DNA of 34,161 nt from Saccharomonospora azurea NA-128 (lineage in GTDB: Bacteria > Actinomycetota > Actinomycetes > Mycobacteriales > Pseudonocardiaceae): NCBI RefSeq assembly GCF_000231055.2, contig NZ_CM001466.1:4102386-4136546 (forward strand). The letters are read 5' to 3'. The stretch's first letter is position 1, and every line of letters starts with the position of its first letter. Shown in pieces: positions 1 to 6,100 of the stretch. The notes below the pieces were generated by a model, which saw only the letters and a list, made by a program, of their open reading frames with translations, made no database searches and was not told the origin of the DNA. A program made the translations under genes and the position numbers.

Positions 1-1
1 C

Positions 2-169
2 GCGCAGCAGGACGACGGGCGCGACAGGTGGAGCGTCGCCGCCGCGGGCGCTGTGACTCTGGCCGGCCTCGCCTCCGCCGTCCTCGGCCCGGCCGGTGCC
101 GCGCAACTGGCCGGGGTGGTGGCACTCGCCGAGGTGGTCCATCGCCTCGCCACCCGGGGGCGCGAGTGA
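2..169 (+). CDS. C-terminal fragment of an unrecognised membrane protein
   Basis: An open frame enters from the left edge and stops at TGA 167-169, giving 55 residues. They begin with a hydrophilic stretch (DDGRDRW) followed by an Ala/Gly/Leu/Val-rich hydrophobic segment of about 35 residues and end in a short basic tail (HRLATRGRE). That looks like the last one or two membrane helices of an integral membrane protein. The stop is 25 bp from the end of the convergent small membrane protein gene. Too little is visible to assign a family. Position next to ilvE and cobT would allow a cobalamin-related membrane protein, but nothing in the residues proves it. Confidence 0.5.
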   Translation, partial: AQQDDGRDRWSVAAAGAVTLAGLASAVLGPAGAAQLAGVVALAEVVHRLATRGRE

Positions 170-194
170 CCCCGGGGACCGCAGGGTCGCGGGG

Positions 195-497
195 TCACAC
201 CATCAGCAGCACGAGTCCGAACAGCACCAGCGCCACCACGGCGAGGCTGACCACCGACTTGGCGGCCAGGTCGCGGGGCAGCATGGCGCCGTGCCGCTCC
301 TTCCACCAGACGAGCCCGAAGACGACGCCGATGAGGCTGAGGATGATCCCGAAGAACCCGATCATGACGTAGCCGACGAGGACGACCATGCCGCACGTGA
401 AGGTGAGCAGTGCGGCGGCGGCGAACGCCTTGGCGTCCGAGGCGGGTCCGGCCGAGACGGCGTTGGGGGCGGAACTGGGCTGAGGCTGCGAGGTCAC
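195..497 (-). CDS. Small actinobacterial membrane protein
   Basis: A 100-residue protein with a Ser/Pro/Ala-rich cytoplasmic-looking N-terminus (about 25 residues), two closely spaced hydrophobic helices around residues 27-68 (containing [16 protein letters not shown] and ending in WWKERHG), and a last helix at the very C-terminus ([19 protein letters not shown]). No catalytic motif is visible and I do not recognise a named family. The GTG at 497 is chosen because TAGGAT (510-505 on the minus strand) lies 7 nt before it, a leaderless start signature. The alternative ATG at 506 would sit inside that hexamer and has no ribosome binding site. The gene is divergent from ilvE with 63 bp between starts, so the two may share an upstream control region. 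Confidence 0.7.
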   Translation of the reverse strand: MTSQPQPSSAPNAVSAGPASDAKAFAAAALLTFTCGMVVLVGYVMIGFFGIILSLIGVVFGLVWWKERHGAMLPRDLAAKSVVSLAVVALVLFGLVLLMV

Positions 498-504
498 GGG
501 GCAC

Positions 505-510
505 ATCCTA
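505..510 (-). promoter_or_regulatory. -10 element of small membrane protein gene (leaderless)
   Basis: TAGGAT on the minus strand, 7 nt before the GTG at 497. No Shine-Dalgarno sequence is present, so the transcript probably begins at the start codon. Confidence 0.45.
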
Positions 511-547
511 GGGGCGTGCGGGGCTCTGGTGTGGTCGTCGGCGGAGT

Positions 548-553
548 TATGCT
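548..553 (+). promoter_or_regulatory. -10 element of ilvE (leaderless)
   Basis: TATGCT followed by 7 nt and the ATG at 561. The only purine-rich tract (GGAG, 543-546) is 14 nt from this ATG and 2 nt from the alternative ATG at 549, so neither fits as a ribosome binding site. This supports a leaderless start at 561. Confidence 0.5.
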
Positions 554-560
554 GACGGCC

Positions 561-1664
561 ATGACTACCACGATCCCCTTCAGCCACCGTCCCAGCACCC
601 GTCCGGCATCGGCGGAGCGGGTAGCTGAGGTACTGGCGAAGCCGGGATTCGGGGTCCACTTCACCGACCACATGGCCACGGTGGAGTGGACGGAGGGCCA
701 GGGCTGGCACGACGCGCAGCTCCGGGCCTACGAGCCGATCGCGCTCGACCCCGCCTCGGCCGTCCTGCACTACGGCCAGGCCATCTTCGAGGGGCTCAAG
801 GCCTACCGGCAGCCGGACGGCACGGTGAAGGCGTTCCGGCCCGAGGTCAACGCCGCGCGGTTCCGCCGTTCGGCCCGCAGGCTGGCGATGCCGGAACTGC
901 CCGACGAGCTGTTCCTCGGCTCGATCCGGGAACTGATCGCCGCGGACGAGCGGTGGGTGCCGACCCGGCAGGGCGACTCGCTCTACCTGCGTCCGTACCT
1001 GGTCGCCACGGAGGTCGGCCTGGGCGTCAACAGCCCGTCGTCCCGCTACCTCTACCTGCTCATCGCCTCGCCCGCGGGTTCCTACTTCGCGGGTGGCGTG
1101 AAGCCGGTGAGCGTGTGGCTGTCCACGGAGTACGTGCGCGCGGCGCCCGGTGGAACGGGTGAGGCCAAGTGCGCGGGCAACTACGCCGCCTCGTTCGTGG
1201 CCCAGGCGCAGGCCGTGGAGCAGGGTTGCGACCAGGTGGTCTGGCTGGACGCGAACGAGCGCCGCTACGTCGAGGAGATGGGCGGCATGAACCTGTTCTT
1301 CGTGTTCGGTTCGGGCTCCGACGCCCGGGTGGTGACGCCCGAGCTGAGCGGATCGCTGCTGCCCGGTGTCACCCGCGACTCGCTGCTGCGGCTGGCGTCC
1401 GACTTCGGCCACGAGGTCGAGGAACGCCGCATCAGCACCGACGAGTGGGAGAAGGCGGCGGCGTCCGGCGAGCTCACCGAGGTCTTCGCCTGCGGCACCG
1501 CTGCGGTGATCACGCCGGTCGGCCGCGTCAAGCACGCCGGTGGTGAGTTCTCGATCGGCGACGGCACGCCCGGCGAGATCACCATGAAGCTGCGCGACGA
1601 GCTCACCGGCATCCAGGAGGGCACGCGGCCCGACCCGCACGGGTGGATGCACACGCTCGGCTGA
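561..1664 (+). CDS. ilvE: Branched-chain amino acid aminotransferase IlvE
   Basis: Class IV PLP-dependent aminotransferase that interconverts Leu/Ile/Val and their 2-keto acids with glutamate/2-oxoglutarate, in the cytoplasm. The 367 residues are the normal length for the actinobacterial enzyme. Visible family signatures are [13 protein letters not shown] (71-83), the PLP-lysine segment [13 protein letters not shown] with Lys203, and [12 protein letters not shown] followed by the [16 protein letters not shown] phosphate-binding segment near the C-terminus. Open frame extends far upstream, but that extension is low-complexity and lies over the divergent small gene. The start at 561 gives the usual [12 protein letters not shown]-terminus and matches a TANNNT hexamer 7 nt upstream. 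The next gene, cobT, is convergent, with the stops 51 bp apart, an arrangement also known from M. tuberculosis. Confidence 0.95.
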   Translation: MTTTIPFSHRPSTRPASAERVAEVLAKPGFGVHFTDHMATVEWTEGQGWHDAQLRAYEPIALDPASAVLHYGQAIFEGLKAYRQPDGTVKAFRPEVNAARFRRSARRLAMPELPDELFLGSIRELIAADERWVPTRQGDSLYLRPYLVATEVGLGVNSPSSRYLYLLIASPAGSYFAGGVKPVSVWLSTEYVRAAPGGTGEAKCAGNYAASFVAQAQAVEQGCDQVVWLDANERRYVEEMGGMNLFFVFGSGSDARVVTPELSGSLLPGVTRDSLLRLASDFGHEVEERRISTDEWEKAAASGELTEVFACGTAAVITPVGRVKHAGGEFSIGDGTPGEITMKLRDELTGIQEGTRPDPHGWMHTLG

Positions 1665-1715
1665 CGACTCTCGACACGCTGACGAGGGCTGGGGACGTCG
1701 TCTCCCGGCCCTCTG

Positions 1716-2684
1716 TCACAGGGTGTGGTGGACGGTTGCCGCCATCGCGACCAGGGGAAGCACCATGACCGCTCCGGTCCCGGACCCTTCGGCGACACCC
1801 AGGTCCAGCAGCGGCTCCAGGTCGAGGTGTTCGAGCGCGAGCACGTGAGCCGGTTCGGTGCTGCGGTGCGCGGCCGTCCACCACGAACGCGCACCCGGAG
1901 CGAGCTCCTCGGCCAGCAGGGCGGCGGCACACACCGACAGTCCGTCGAGCAGCACGGGGGTCCGGCGCACCGCTGCCTGGGCGAGGAATCCCGCGAGGGC
2001 GGCGAGGTCGGCTCCACCGGCCGTGCCCACCAGTTCGAGCGGCTCGGTCACCACCGGCTTCGCTCGCCGCAGGGCGTCCCGGACGGCGGCTGCCTTGCGC
2101 ATCCACGTGTTGTCGTCGATACCGGAACCGCGGCCGACGACGGCCACGGGCTCGGTGCCGGTCAACGCGGCGACGAGCGTGGCCGCGGGAGTGCTCGCGC
2201 CGGTGCCGAGTTCGGCGGGCACGAGGAGGTCCGCGCCTTCGTCCACCTCGGCGTCGGCAATCCGCTTGCCGAGGTCGACGGCCGCCTCGGTCTCCTCGGG
2301 CGTCAGCGCGTCCTCGCGGTCGACGGAGCCGGAGCCCCGGCGGACCCGGGACTCGGAGTGCTCGTCGTCGTCCACCGCGACGTCCACCACCCGGATCCCG
2401 GCGCCCGCGCGCTCGGCCAGAAGCCCGAGCGGTGTGCCGCCGGTGCGAAGCTCCCGCACGGCCTGTCGTGTGAACTCGGGGGAGCGGGCGGACACGCCTC
2501 GGCTCGCGACGCCGTGGTCGGCGGCGAACACGACGACCCGGGGGCGCTGCGGGGCGTGGGGTTCGGAGCGGCCCTGGCGGGCGGCGAGCCAGTCGCCGAA
2601 CGCGTCGAGCCTGCCGTACCGGGGCCGGCTCGTCCGGCGTGGAACGTCGTCGGGACGGGGAACCTCGGCGAACTCGATAGGCAC
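1716..2684 (-). CDS. cobT: Nicotinate-nucleotide:dimethylbenzimidazole phosphoribosyltransferase CobT
   Basis: Transfers phosphoribose from nicotinate mononucleotide to 5,6-dimethylbenzimidazole, giving alpha-ribazole phosphate for the lower ligand of cobalamin. The 322 residues contain the family segment FAADHGVASRGVSA followed by GGTPLGLLAERAGAGIRVVDVAV, and a C-terminal LDLGVAEGSGTGAVM segment carrying the Glu expected as catalytic base. The usual GEMGIGNTT phosphate-binding motif is changed to AELGTGASTPA, so the enzyme is a divergent member. The start is GTG at 2684, with TACGGT 6 nt upstream and no ribosome binding site. No cobS or other cobalamin gene lies beside it. It is divergent from the cytidylyltransferase gene at 2775, 90 bp between starts. 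Confidence 0.88.
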   Translation of the reverse strand: MPIEFAEVPRPDDVPRRTSRPRYGRLDAFGDWLAARQGRSEPHAPQRPRVVVFAADHGVASRGVSARSPEFTRQAVRELRTGGTPLGLLAERAGAGIRVVDVAVDDDEHSESRVRRGSGSVDREDALTPEETEAAVDLGKRIADAEVDEGADLLVPAELGTGASTPAATLVAALTGTEPVAVVGRGSGIDDNTWMRKAAAVRDALRRAKPVVTEPLELVGTAGGADLAALAGFLAQAAVRRTPVLLDGLSVCAAALLAEELAPGARSWWTAAHRSTEPAHVLALEHLDLEPLLDLGVAEGSGTGAVMVLPLVAMAATVHHTL

Positions 2685-2690
2685 GGGCCT

Positions 2691-2696
2691 ACCGTA
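2691..2696 (-). promoter_or_regulatory. -10 element of cobT (leaderless)
   Basis: TACGGT on the minus strand, followed by 6 nt (AGGCCC) and the GTG start at 2684. No ribosome binding site. Confidence 0.45.
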
Positions 2697-2760
2697 CCGG
2701 GACGGGCGTCCCGCAGGACCGACGTCGTCGGCGTCCGGCGACGGCGAACCGGGCGGCCTC

Positions 2761-2766
2761 TAAGAT
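2761..2766 (+). promoter_or_regulatory. -10 element of ispD-like gene (leaderless or near-leaderless)
   Basis: TAAGAT followed by 8 nt and ATG at 2775. The intervening bases contain no Shine-Dalgarno sequence. Confidence 0.4.
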
Positions 2767-2774
2767 CGGTCGTC

Positions 2775-3497
2775 ATGGTGGGTGGGCGGAGATCGCCGGG
2801 CGCGGCCGGTGTCGTTCTGGCCAGTGGCGCGGGAACGCGGGTCGGAGCGGCGACCAACAAGGTGTATCTCCCCCTCGCGGGCCGCAGCATCGTCTCCTGG
2901 TCGCTGGAGGCGTTCGCGCGGGCGGAGGGAGTCGACGTCCTCGTGTTGGTGACGAGACCCGTGGACGCCGACCTCGTCGAGCGGGTGTGCCGCGACGAGC
3001 TGCCCGGGACGGCCGTGGAAGTCGTCCATGGTGGACGGACACGGCAGGAGTCGGAGCTGTTCGCCCTGCGGCACCTGCGCACCCGCATCGAGTCGGACGC
3101 GATCGACACGGTGCTGCTGCACGACGGGGCGCGCCCGCTGGTGAGCACCGGTCTCATCGAGACGGTGCTGCGAGTGGCCCGGGAGTACGGCGGCGCGCTG
3201 CCCGGTCTCGAGGCCCACGACATCGTCGCCCTCGACGAGACGGGCGAGGCGGTCACCGCGCCCGAATCGGGGACGCTGGTGCGCGCACAGACCCCGCAAG
3301 GCTTCCGGGCCGCGCCGTTGCTCGGGGCCTACGAGAAGGCCGAGGCCGAAGGGTTTGTCGGCACGGACACGGCCTCGTGCATGGAGCGCTTCTCCGACCT
3401 TCCGGTGCGCTGGCTGGAAGGGGAGGAGAGCAACATCAAGGTGACCTACCCCCACGATCTGGTGATCGCCGCGCAGGTTCTCGCCGAGGGGGCGTGA
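2775..3497 (+). CDS. ispD: IspD/TarI-family cytidylyltransferase (2-C-methyl-D-erythritol 4-phosphate cytidylyltransferase)
   Basis: A 240-residue cytosolic nucleotidyltransferase. The N-terminal CTP-binding segment AGVVLASGAGTRVGAATNKVY has the glycine-rich loop, Arg and Lys of the IspD family. LLHDGARPLV, RAQTPQGFR and the C-terminal GEESNIKVTYPHDLVIA segment are also typical. In IspD this enzyme makes CDP-methylerythritol in the non-mevalonate isoprenoid pathway. The segment GTDTASCMERF replaces the usual TDDAS..E, and no ispF is adjacent, so a ribitol/other polyol-phosphate cytidylyltransferase (TarI-like) role is possible. ATG 2775 is preferred because of the upstream TAAGAT hexamer, and GTG 2778 would remove only one residue. 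It is convergent with the aldo/keto reductase gene; a weak GGCCG/CGGCC hairpin (3500-3517) follows the stop. Confidence 0.8.
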   Translation: MVGGRRSPGAAGVVLASGAGTRVGAATNKVYLPLAGRSIVSWSLEAFARAEGVDVLVLVTRPVDADLVERVCRDELPGTAVEVVHGGRTRQESELFALRHLRTRIESDAIDTVLLHDGARPLVSTGLIETVLRVAREYGGALPGLEAHDIVALDETGEAVTAPESGTLVRAQTPQGFRAAPLLGAYEKAEAEGFVGTDTASCMERFSDLPVRWLEGEESNIKVTYPHDLVIAAQVLAEGA

Positions 3498-3536
3498 CCG
3501 GCCGAGTCCGCCCGGCCACGCCCGTCGGCCTCGTCG

Positions 3537-4532
3537 TCAGAGAACGGGGCTCTTCGTCAGGCCCGGGTCGCGCTCGACGACACCGTCGAGGGTCTCGTCG
3601 ATGGCCTTCATGAGCTCGTCGTCGAGCTTCACGCCTGCGGCCTTCACGTTCTCGTGCACCTGCTCGGGGCGCGAGGCGCCGATGATGGCCGACGCCACGT
3701 TGGTGTTCTGCAGCACCCACGCCACGGCGAGCTGGGCCAGCGTCAGCCCGGCCTGCTCGGCCAGCGGCCGCAGCCCCTCCACCCGCGTGAGCACCTCGTC
3801 ACGCAGGTAGCGCCCGACCATCTGCGCGCCGCCCTTCTCGTCGGTGGCACGGGAACCCGCGGGCGGCGGCTGGCCCGGCTTGTACTTGCCGGTGAGCACA
3901 CCCTGCGCGATGGGCGACCACACGATCTGGCTGAGGCCCTCGCGCTCGCAGGTCGGCACGACCTGGTCCTCGATGACCCGCCACAGCATGTTGTACTGCG
4001 GCTGGTTGGACACGAACGGGATCTTCAGCTCGCGGGCGAGCGCGGCGCCGCGCGCGATCTGCTCGGCGTCCCACTCGGACACTCCGATGTAGAGGACCTT
4101 GCCCTGCCGCACCAGGTCGGCGAAGGCGGTCATGGTCTCCTCGAGCGGCACGGTGTGGTCGAAGCGGTGCGCCTGGTAGAGGTCGATGTAGTCGGTGCCG
4201 AGGCGCTTCAGGGAAGCGTGGGCCGACTCCATGATGTGCTTGCGGCCGAGGCCCTTGTCGTTCGGGCCCTTGGGGCCGGTGGGCCAGAAGACCTTGGTGA
4301 AGATCTCCAGGCTCTCGCGGCGCTGACCGGCCAGTCCGCGACCCAGCACGGACTCCGCCGCGGTGTTCGCGTAGACGTCGGCGGTGTCGAACGTGGTGAT
4401 GCCGGCGTCGAGTGCGGCCTTGATGCAGGCGTGGGCCTGCTCCTCCTCCACCTGCGAAGCGTGGGTGAGCCAGTTGCCGTAGGCGATCTCACTGACGGAA
4501 AGGCCACTGCGGCCGAGACGACGAAACTCCAT
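3537..4532 (-). CDS. Aldo/keto reductase
   Basis: NADPH-dependent oxidoreductase of the aldo/keto reductase superfamily with a TIM-barrel fold, 331 residues. The catalytic tetrad is visible: Asp49 and Tyr54 in FDTADVYAN, Lys80 in FTKVFWP and His122 in YQAHRFD. The C-terminal NADPH-phosphate segment ASAIIGASRPEQVHENVKA is intact. Similarity in the central region (SNQPQYNMLWR, GLSQIVWSPIAQGVLTGKY) places it with the Kv-beta/YghZ-like branch. The physiological substrate cannot be read from the sequence. The start ATG 4532 has TAGTCT 6 nt upstream and no ribosome binding site. A repeat-containing gap separates it from the DUF3043 gene upstream on the same strand. Confidence 0.9.
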   Translation of the reverse strand: MEFRRLGRSGLSVSEIAYGNWLTHASQVEEEQAHACIKAALDAGITTFDTADVYANTAAESVLGRGLAGQRRESLEIFTKVFWPTGPKGPNDKGLGRKHIMESAHASLKRLGTDYIDLYQAHRFDHTVPLEETMTAFADLVRQGKVLYIGVSEWDAEQIARGAALARELKIPFVSNQPQYNMLWRVIEDQVVPTCEREGLSQIVWSPIAQGVLTGKYKPGQPPPAGSRATDEKGGAQMVGRYLRDEVLTRVEGLRPLAEQAGLTLAQLAVAWVLQNTNVASAIIGASRPEQVHENVKAAGVKLDDELMKAIDETLDGVVERDPGLTKSPVL

Positions 4533-4538
4533 ACCGCA

Positions 4539-4544
4539 AGACTA
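4539..4544 (-). promoter_or_regulatory. -10 element of aldo/keto reductase gene (leaderless)
   Basis: TAGTCT on the minus strand, 6 nt before ATG 4532. No ribosome binding site. Confidence 0.5.
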
Positions 4545-4602
4545 GCGGTTACTTGTTTCGCAACACTAACGACTTGACCCGCCGAGTGGGTCCGCCGACA
4601 TC

Positions 4603-4649
4603 GTGTCCGCGACCTGCGAACGCTTGTTCGCGTCGCACGTCGCGGACAC
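4603..4649. repeat. Nested intergenic palindrome
   Basis: Outer perfect 11-bp arms GTGTCCGCGAC (4603-4613) and GTCGCGGACAC (4639-4649) enclose an inner perfect 6-bp stem GCGAAC/GTTCGC (4616-4621 and 4626-4631) with a 4-nt loop. It lies between two minus-strand genes and would form a long hairpin. It could be an extragenic repeat element or a terminator for the DUF3043 gene, but no T-tract follows. Confidence 0.7.
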
Positions 4650-4691
4650 CCGTACGGGAAGCGCGGACACGCGTGCATGAGGCGCGGACAC
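4641..4691. repeat. Three direct copies of CGCGGACAC at exactly 21-bp spacing
   Basis: CGCGGACAC occurs at 4641-4649, 4662-4670 and 4683-4691, a 21-bp period equal to two helical turns. The intervening 12-bp spacers are only loosely similar. The first copy is also the right arm of the nested palindrome, so all four copies (one inverted) form one composite element just downstream of the DUF3043 stop. Confidence 0.8.
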
Positions 4692-4698
4692 GCCGGGC

Positions 4699-5370
4699 TC
4701 AGTCGACCTTGTCGCCGGGCTTCACGCGGGGCTTGGGAACGCGGAGCTTGCGCAGCTGGCTCGCCCGCACGAAGGCGTACCAGCCGATCGAGGAACCGCG
4801 GATGTTCTCCTTCGGGAACTTCTCGCGCACCTGCCTGCTGATCCGCCTGCCGTTGAGGAAGCCCTCGATGATCATGCCGAGCAACATCACGGTGGTGAGC
4901 AGCGTCGCGTACTGCTGGACGACCATGATCGGCACCAGCAGAGTGATGAACACCACGATGGCCATCGGCATGAACAGGCCGAGCACGTTGCGGCGCGAGT
5001 CGACGAGGTCCCGGACGTACGCCTTCACCGGGCCGCGGTCCCGGGGCAGCAGGTAGCGCTCGTCGCCGGCGAGCATGCGCTCACGTCGCTCCTTCGCCGC
5101 GGCGCGCCGCTCCTCCTTGTTCACCGGGTTCTTCTTGCGCAGCTCACGGCTGCGCCGGATGGCTTCCCGGGTGGTTTGGGGCGGGGGAGCGACCGGGCCG
5201 CGCCGCCTGCCCTCGGCCTCACGGCGCTTGGGCGTGGGGCGGCCCTTGCCCGGGGTGTAGCCCTTGCGACGGGCTTCGGCCGAGTCGGCATCCTCGACGG
5301 TGGTGCCGGATTCGGCGGTGCCGTCTGTGGTGTCGGCCTCTTTGGTGCTCGAACGACGCAGGAACCTCAC
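4699..5370 (-). CDS. DUF3043 membrane protein
   Basis: A 223-residue protein of the actinobacterial DUF3043 family (M. tuberculosis Rv2206 type). Residues 1-125 are highly charged: an acidic stretch, then a strongly basic region rich in Arg/Lys (KGRPTPKRREAEGRRRG, KERRERML). Two hydrophobic helices follow at about 129-151 and 153-171, and then a basic tail ending in PRVKPGDKVD. The function is not established. The start GTG 5370 lies 6 nt after TACCCT (leaderless signature). It is divergent from the Fe-S carrier gene at 5508 with 137 bp between them, the same neighbourhood as in mycobacteria. Confidence 0.85.
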   Translation of the reverse strand: MRFLRRSSTKEADTTDGTAESGTTVEDADSAEARRKGYTPGKGRPTPKRREAEGRRRGPVAPPPQTTREAIRRSRELRKKNPVNKEERRAAAKERRERMLAGDERYLLPRDRGPVKAYVRDLVDSRRNVLGLFMPMAIVVFITLLVPIMVVQQYATLLTTVMLLGMIIEGFLNGRRISRQVREKFPKENIRGSSIGWYAFVRASQLRKLRVPKPRVKPGDKVD

Positions 5371-5376
5371 CTCACC

Positions 5377-5382
5377 AGGGTA
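5377..5382 (-). promoter_or_regulatory. -10 element of DUF3043 gene (leaderless)
   Basis: TACCCT on the minus strand, 6 nt before GTG 5370. The only purine tract (GGTGAG) abuts the start codon and is too close to act as a ribosome binding site. Confidence 0.4.
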
Positions 5383-5507
5383 TTGCAGCGCACAGTCGGC
5401 ATGTTCATCCGGTCGGCGAATGTGACACCATGGACCGTGGGAACAGAACGGGTATGCGGTGTGTTGGAGCCGATGCCCGCCTGAACCACGAACCGTGAGG
5501 GAGAGTC

Positions 5508-5885
5508 ATGACGACCGCTGAGCAGACCGGCAACACCTCCGCCGACGCCGGCGAGGCGACACACGGCGTCACGCTGACCGAGTCCGCCGCCGCCAAGGCG
5601 AAGGCGCTGCTCGACCAGGAGGGTCGGGACGACATGCACCTGCGCATCGCCGTGCAGCCCGGTGGCTGCGCCGGCCTGCGCTACCAGCTCTTCTTCGACG
5701 AGCGCACGCTGGACGGCGACCTGTTCCGCGAGTTCGACGGGCTGCGAGTGGCCGTCGACCGCATGAGCGCTCCGTACGTCGAGGGCGCCGAGATCGACTT
5801 CGTCGACTCCATCGAGAAGCAGGGCTTCACGATCGACAACCCGAACGCCGGTGGCTCCTGCGCCTGCGGCGACTCCTTCCACTGA
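5508..5885 (+). CDS. A-type iron-sulfur carrier (HesB/IscA/ErpA family)
   Basis: A 125-residue cytosolic protein of the HesB/IscA family that hands Fe-S clusters to apo-enzymes. The three conserved cysteines are present: Cys54 in PGGCAGLRYQ, and Cys118 and Cys120 in the C-terminal GGSCACGDSFH. An extra 20-residue Ala/Thr-rich N-terminus precedes the domain, as in the mycobacterial Rv2204c type. A GAGGGAGAG ribosome binding site stands just before ATG 5508, so this gene has a normal leader. Possible clients in this window are NadA, BioB, BsaP and the Rieske protein, but this is inference. A strong terminator follows. Confidence 0.9.
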   Translation: MTTAEQTGNTSADAGEATHGVTLTESAAAKAKALLDQEGRDDMHLRIAVQPGGCAGLRYQLFFDERTLDGDLFREFDGLRVAVDRMSAPYVEGAEIDFVDSIEKQGFTIDNPNAGGSCACGDSFH

Positions 5886-5943
5886 GCCGTCTTCAGGGCC
5901 TGTCCTCAGGCCTACGGTCAGCCGGGTCACCGATCGACCTCAC

Positions 5944-5988
5944 CGCTCCCAGAGCCGCGCTCGTCCGAGTGCGACGGCTCTGGGAGCG
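5944..5988 (+). terminator. Intrinsic terminator after the Fe-S carrier gene
   Basis: Perfect 14-bp stem CGCTCCCAGAGCCG (5944-5957) / CGGCTCTGGGAGCG (5975-5988), 17-nt loop, followed by a T-rich TTGTTGTTG tail. It isolates the Fe-S carrier gene from the FAD oxidoreductase gene. Confidence 0.85.
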
Positions 5989-6039
5989 TTGTTGTTGCGA
6001 GGTGCGGCGGGAATCATCCGCACGCGAGTTCGGCGACCC

Positions 6040-6056
6040 GGCGGCGTAACGCCGCC
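6040..6056. promoter_or_regulatory. Palindrome upstream of FAD oxidoreductase (candidate operator)
   Basis: GGCGGCGT-a-ACGCCGCC, perfect 8-bp arms around one central base, about 45 bp before the start codon. Its core resembles the palindrome in the bioA promoter region (GGCGTACGCC). It may be a regulator site or an RNA hairpin. Confidence 0.4.
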
Positions 6057-6069
6057 GCCGTGCCTGCGA

Positions 6070-6092
6070 CTTCCCCCACGGCCAGGGGGAAG
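6070..6092 (+). promoter_or_regulatory. Hairpin overlapping the ribosome binding site of the FAD oxidoreductase
   Basis: CTTCCCCC (6070-6077) pairs perfectly with GGGGGAAG (6085-6092) around the loop ACGGCCA. The right arm runs into the Shine-Dalgarno sequence AAGGAGG (6090-6096), and ATG is at 6101. If formed, the hairpin would partly hide the ribosome binding site. Confidence 0.55.
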
Positions 6093-6100
6093 GAGGCACG

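Noticed and set aside
96-560. N-terminal extension of IlvE by about 150 residues
   Set aside because: The added residues are low-complexity, lie opposite the small membrane protein gene, and the normal IlvE N-terminus begins at 561.
4603-4691. CRISPR-like array from regularly spaced CGCGGACAC
   Set aside because: The repeats are only 9 bp with 12-bp gaps, far shorter than CRISPR repeats and spacers, and there are no cas genes.
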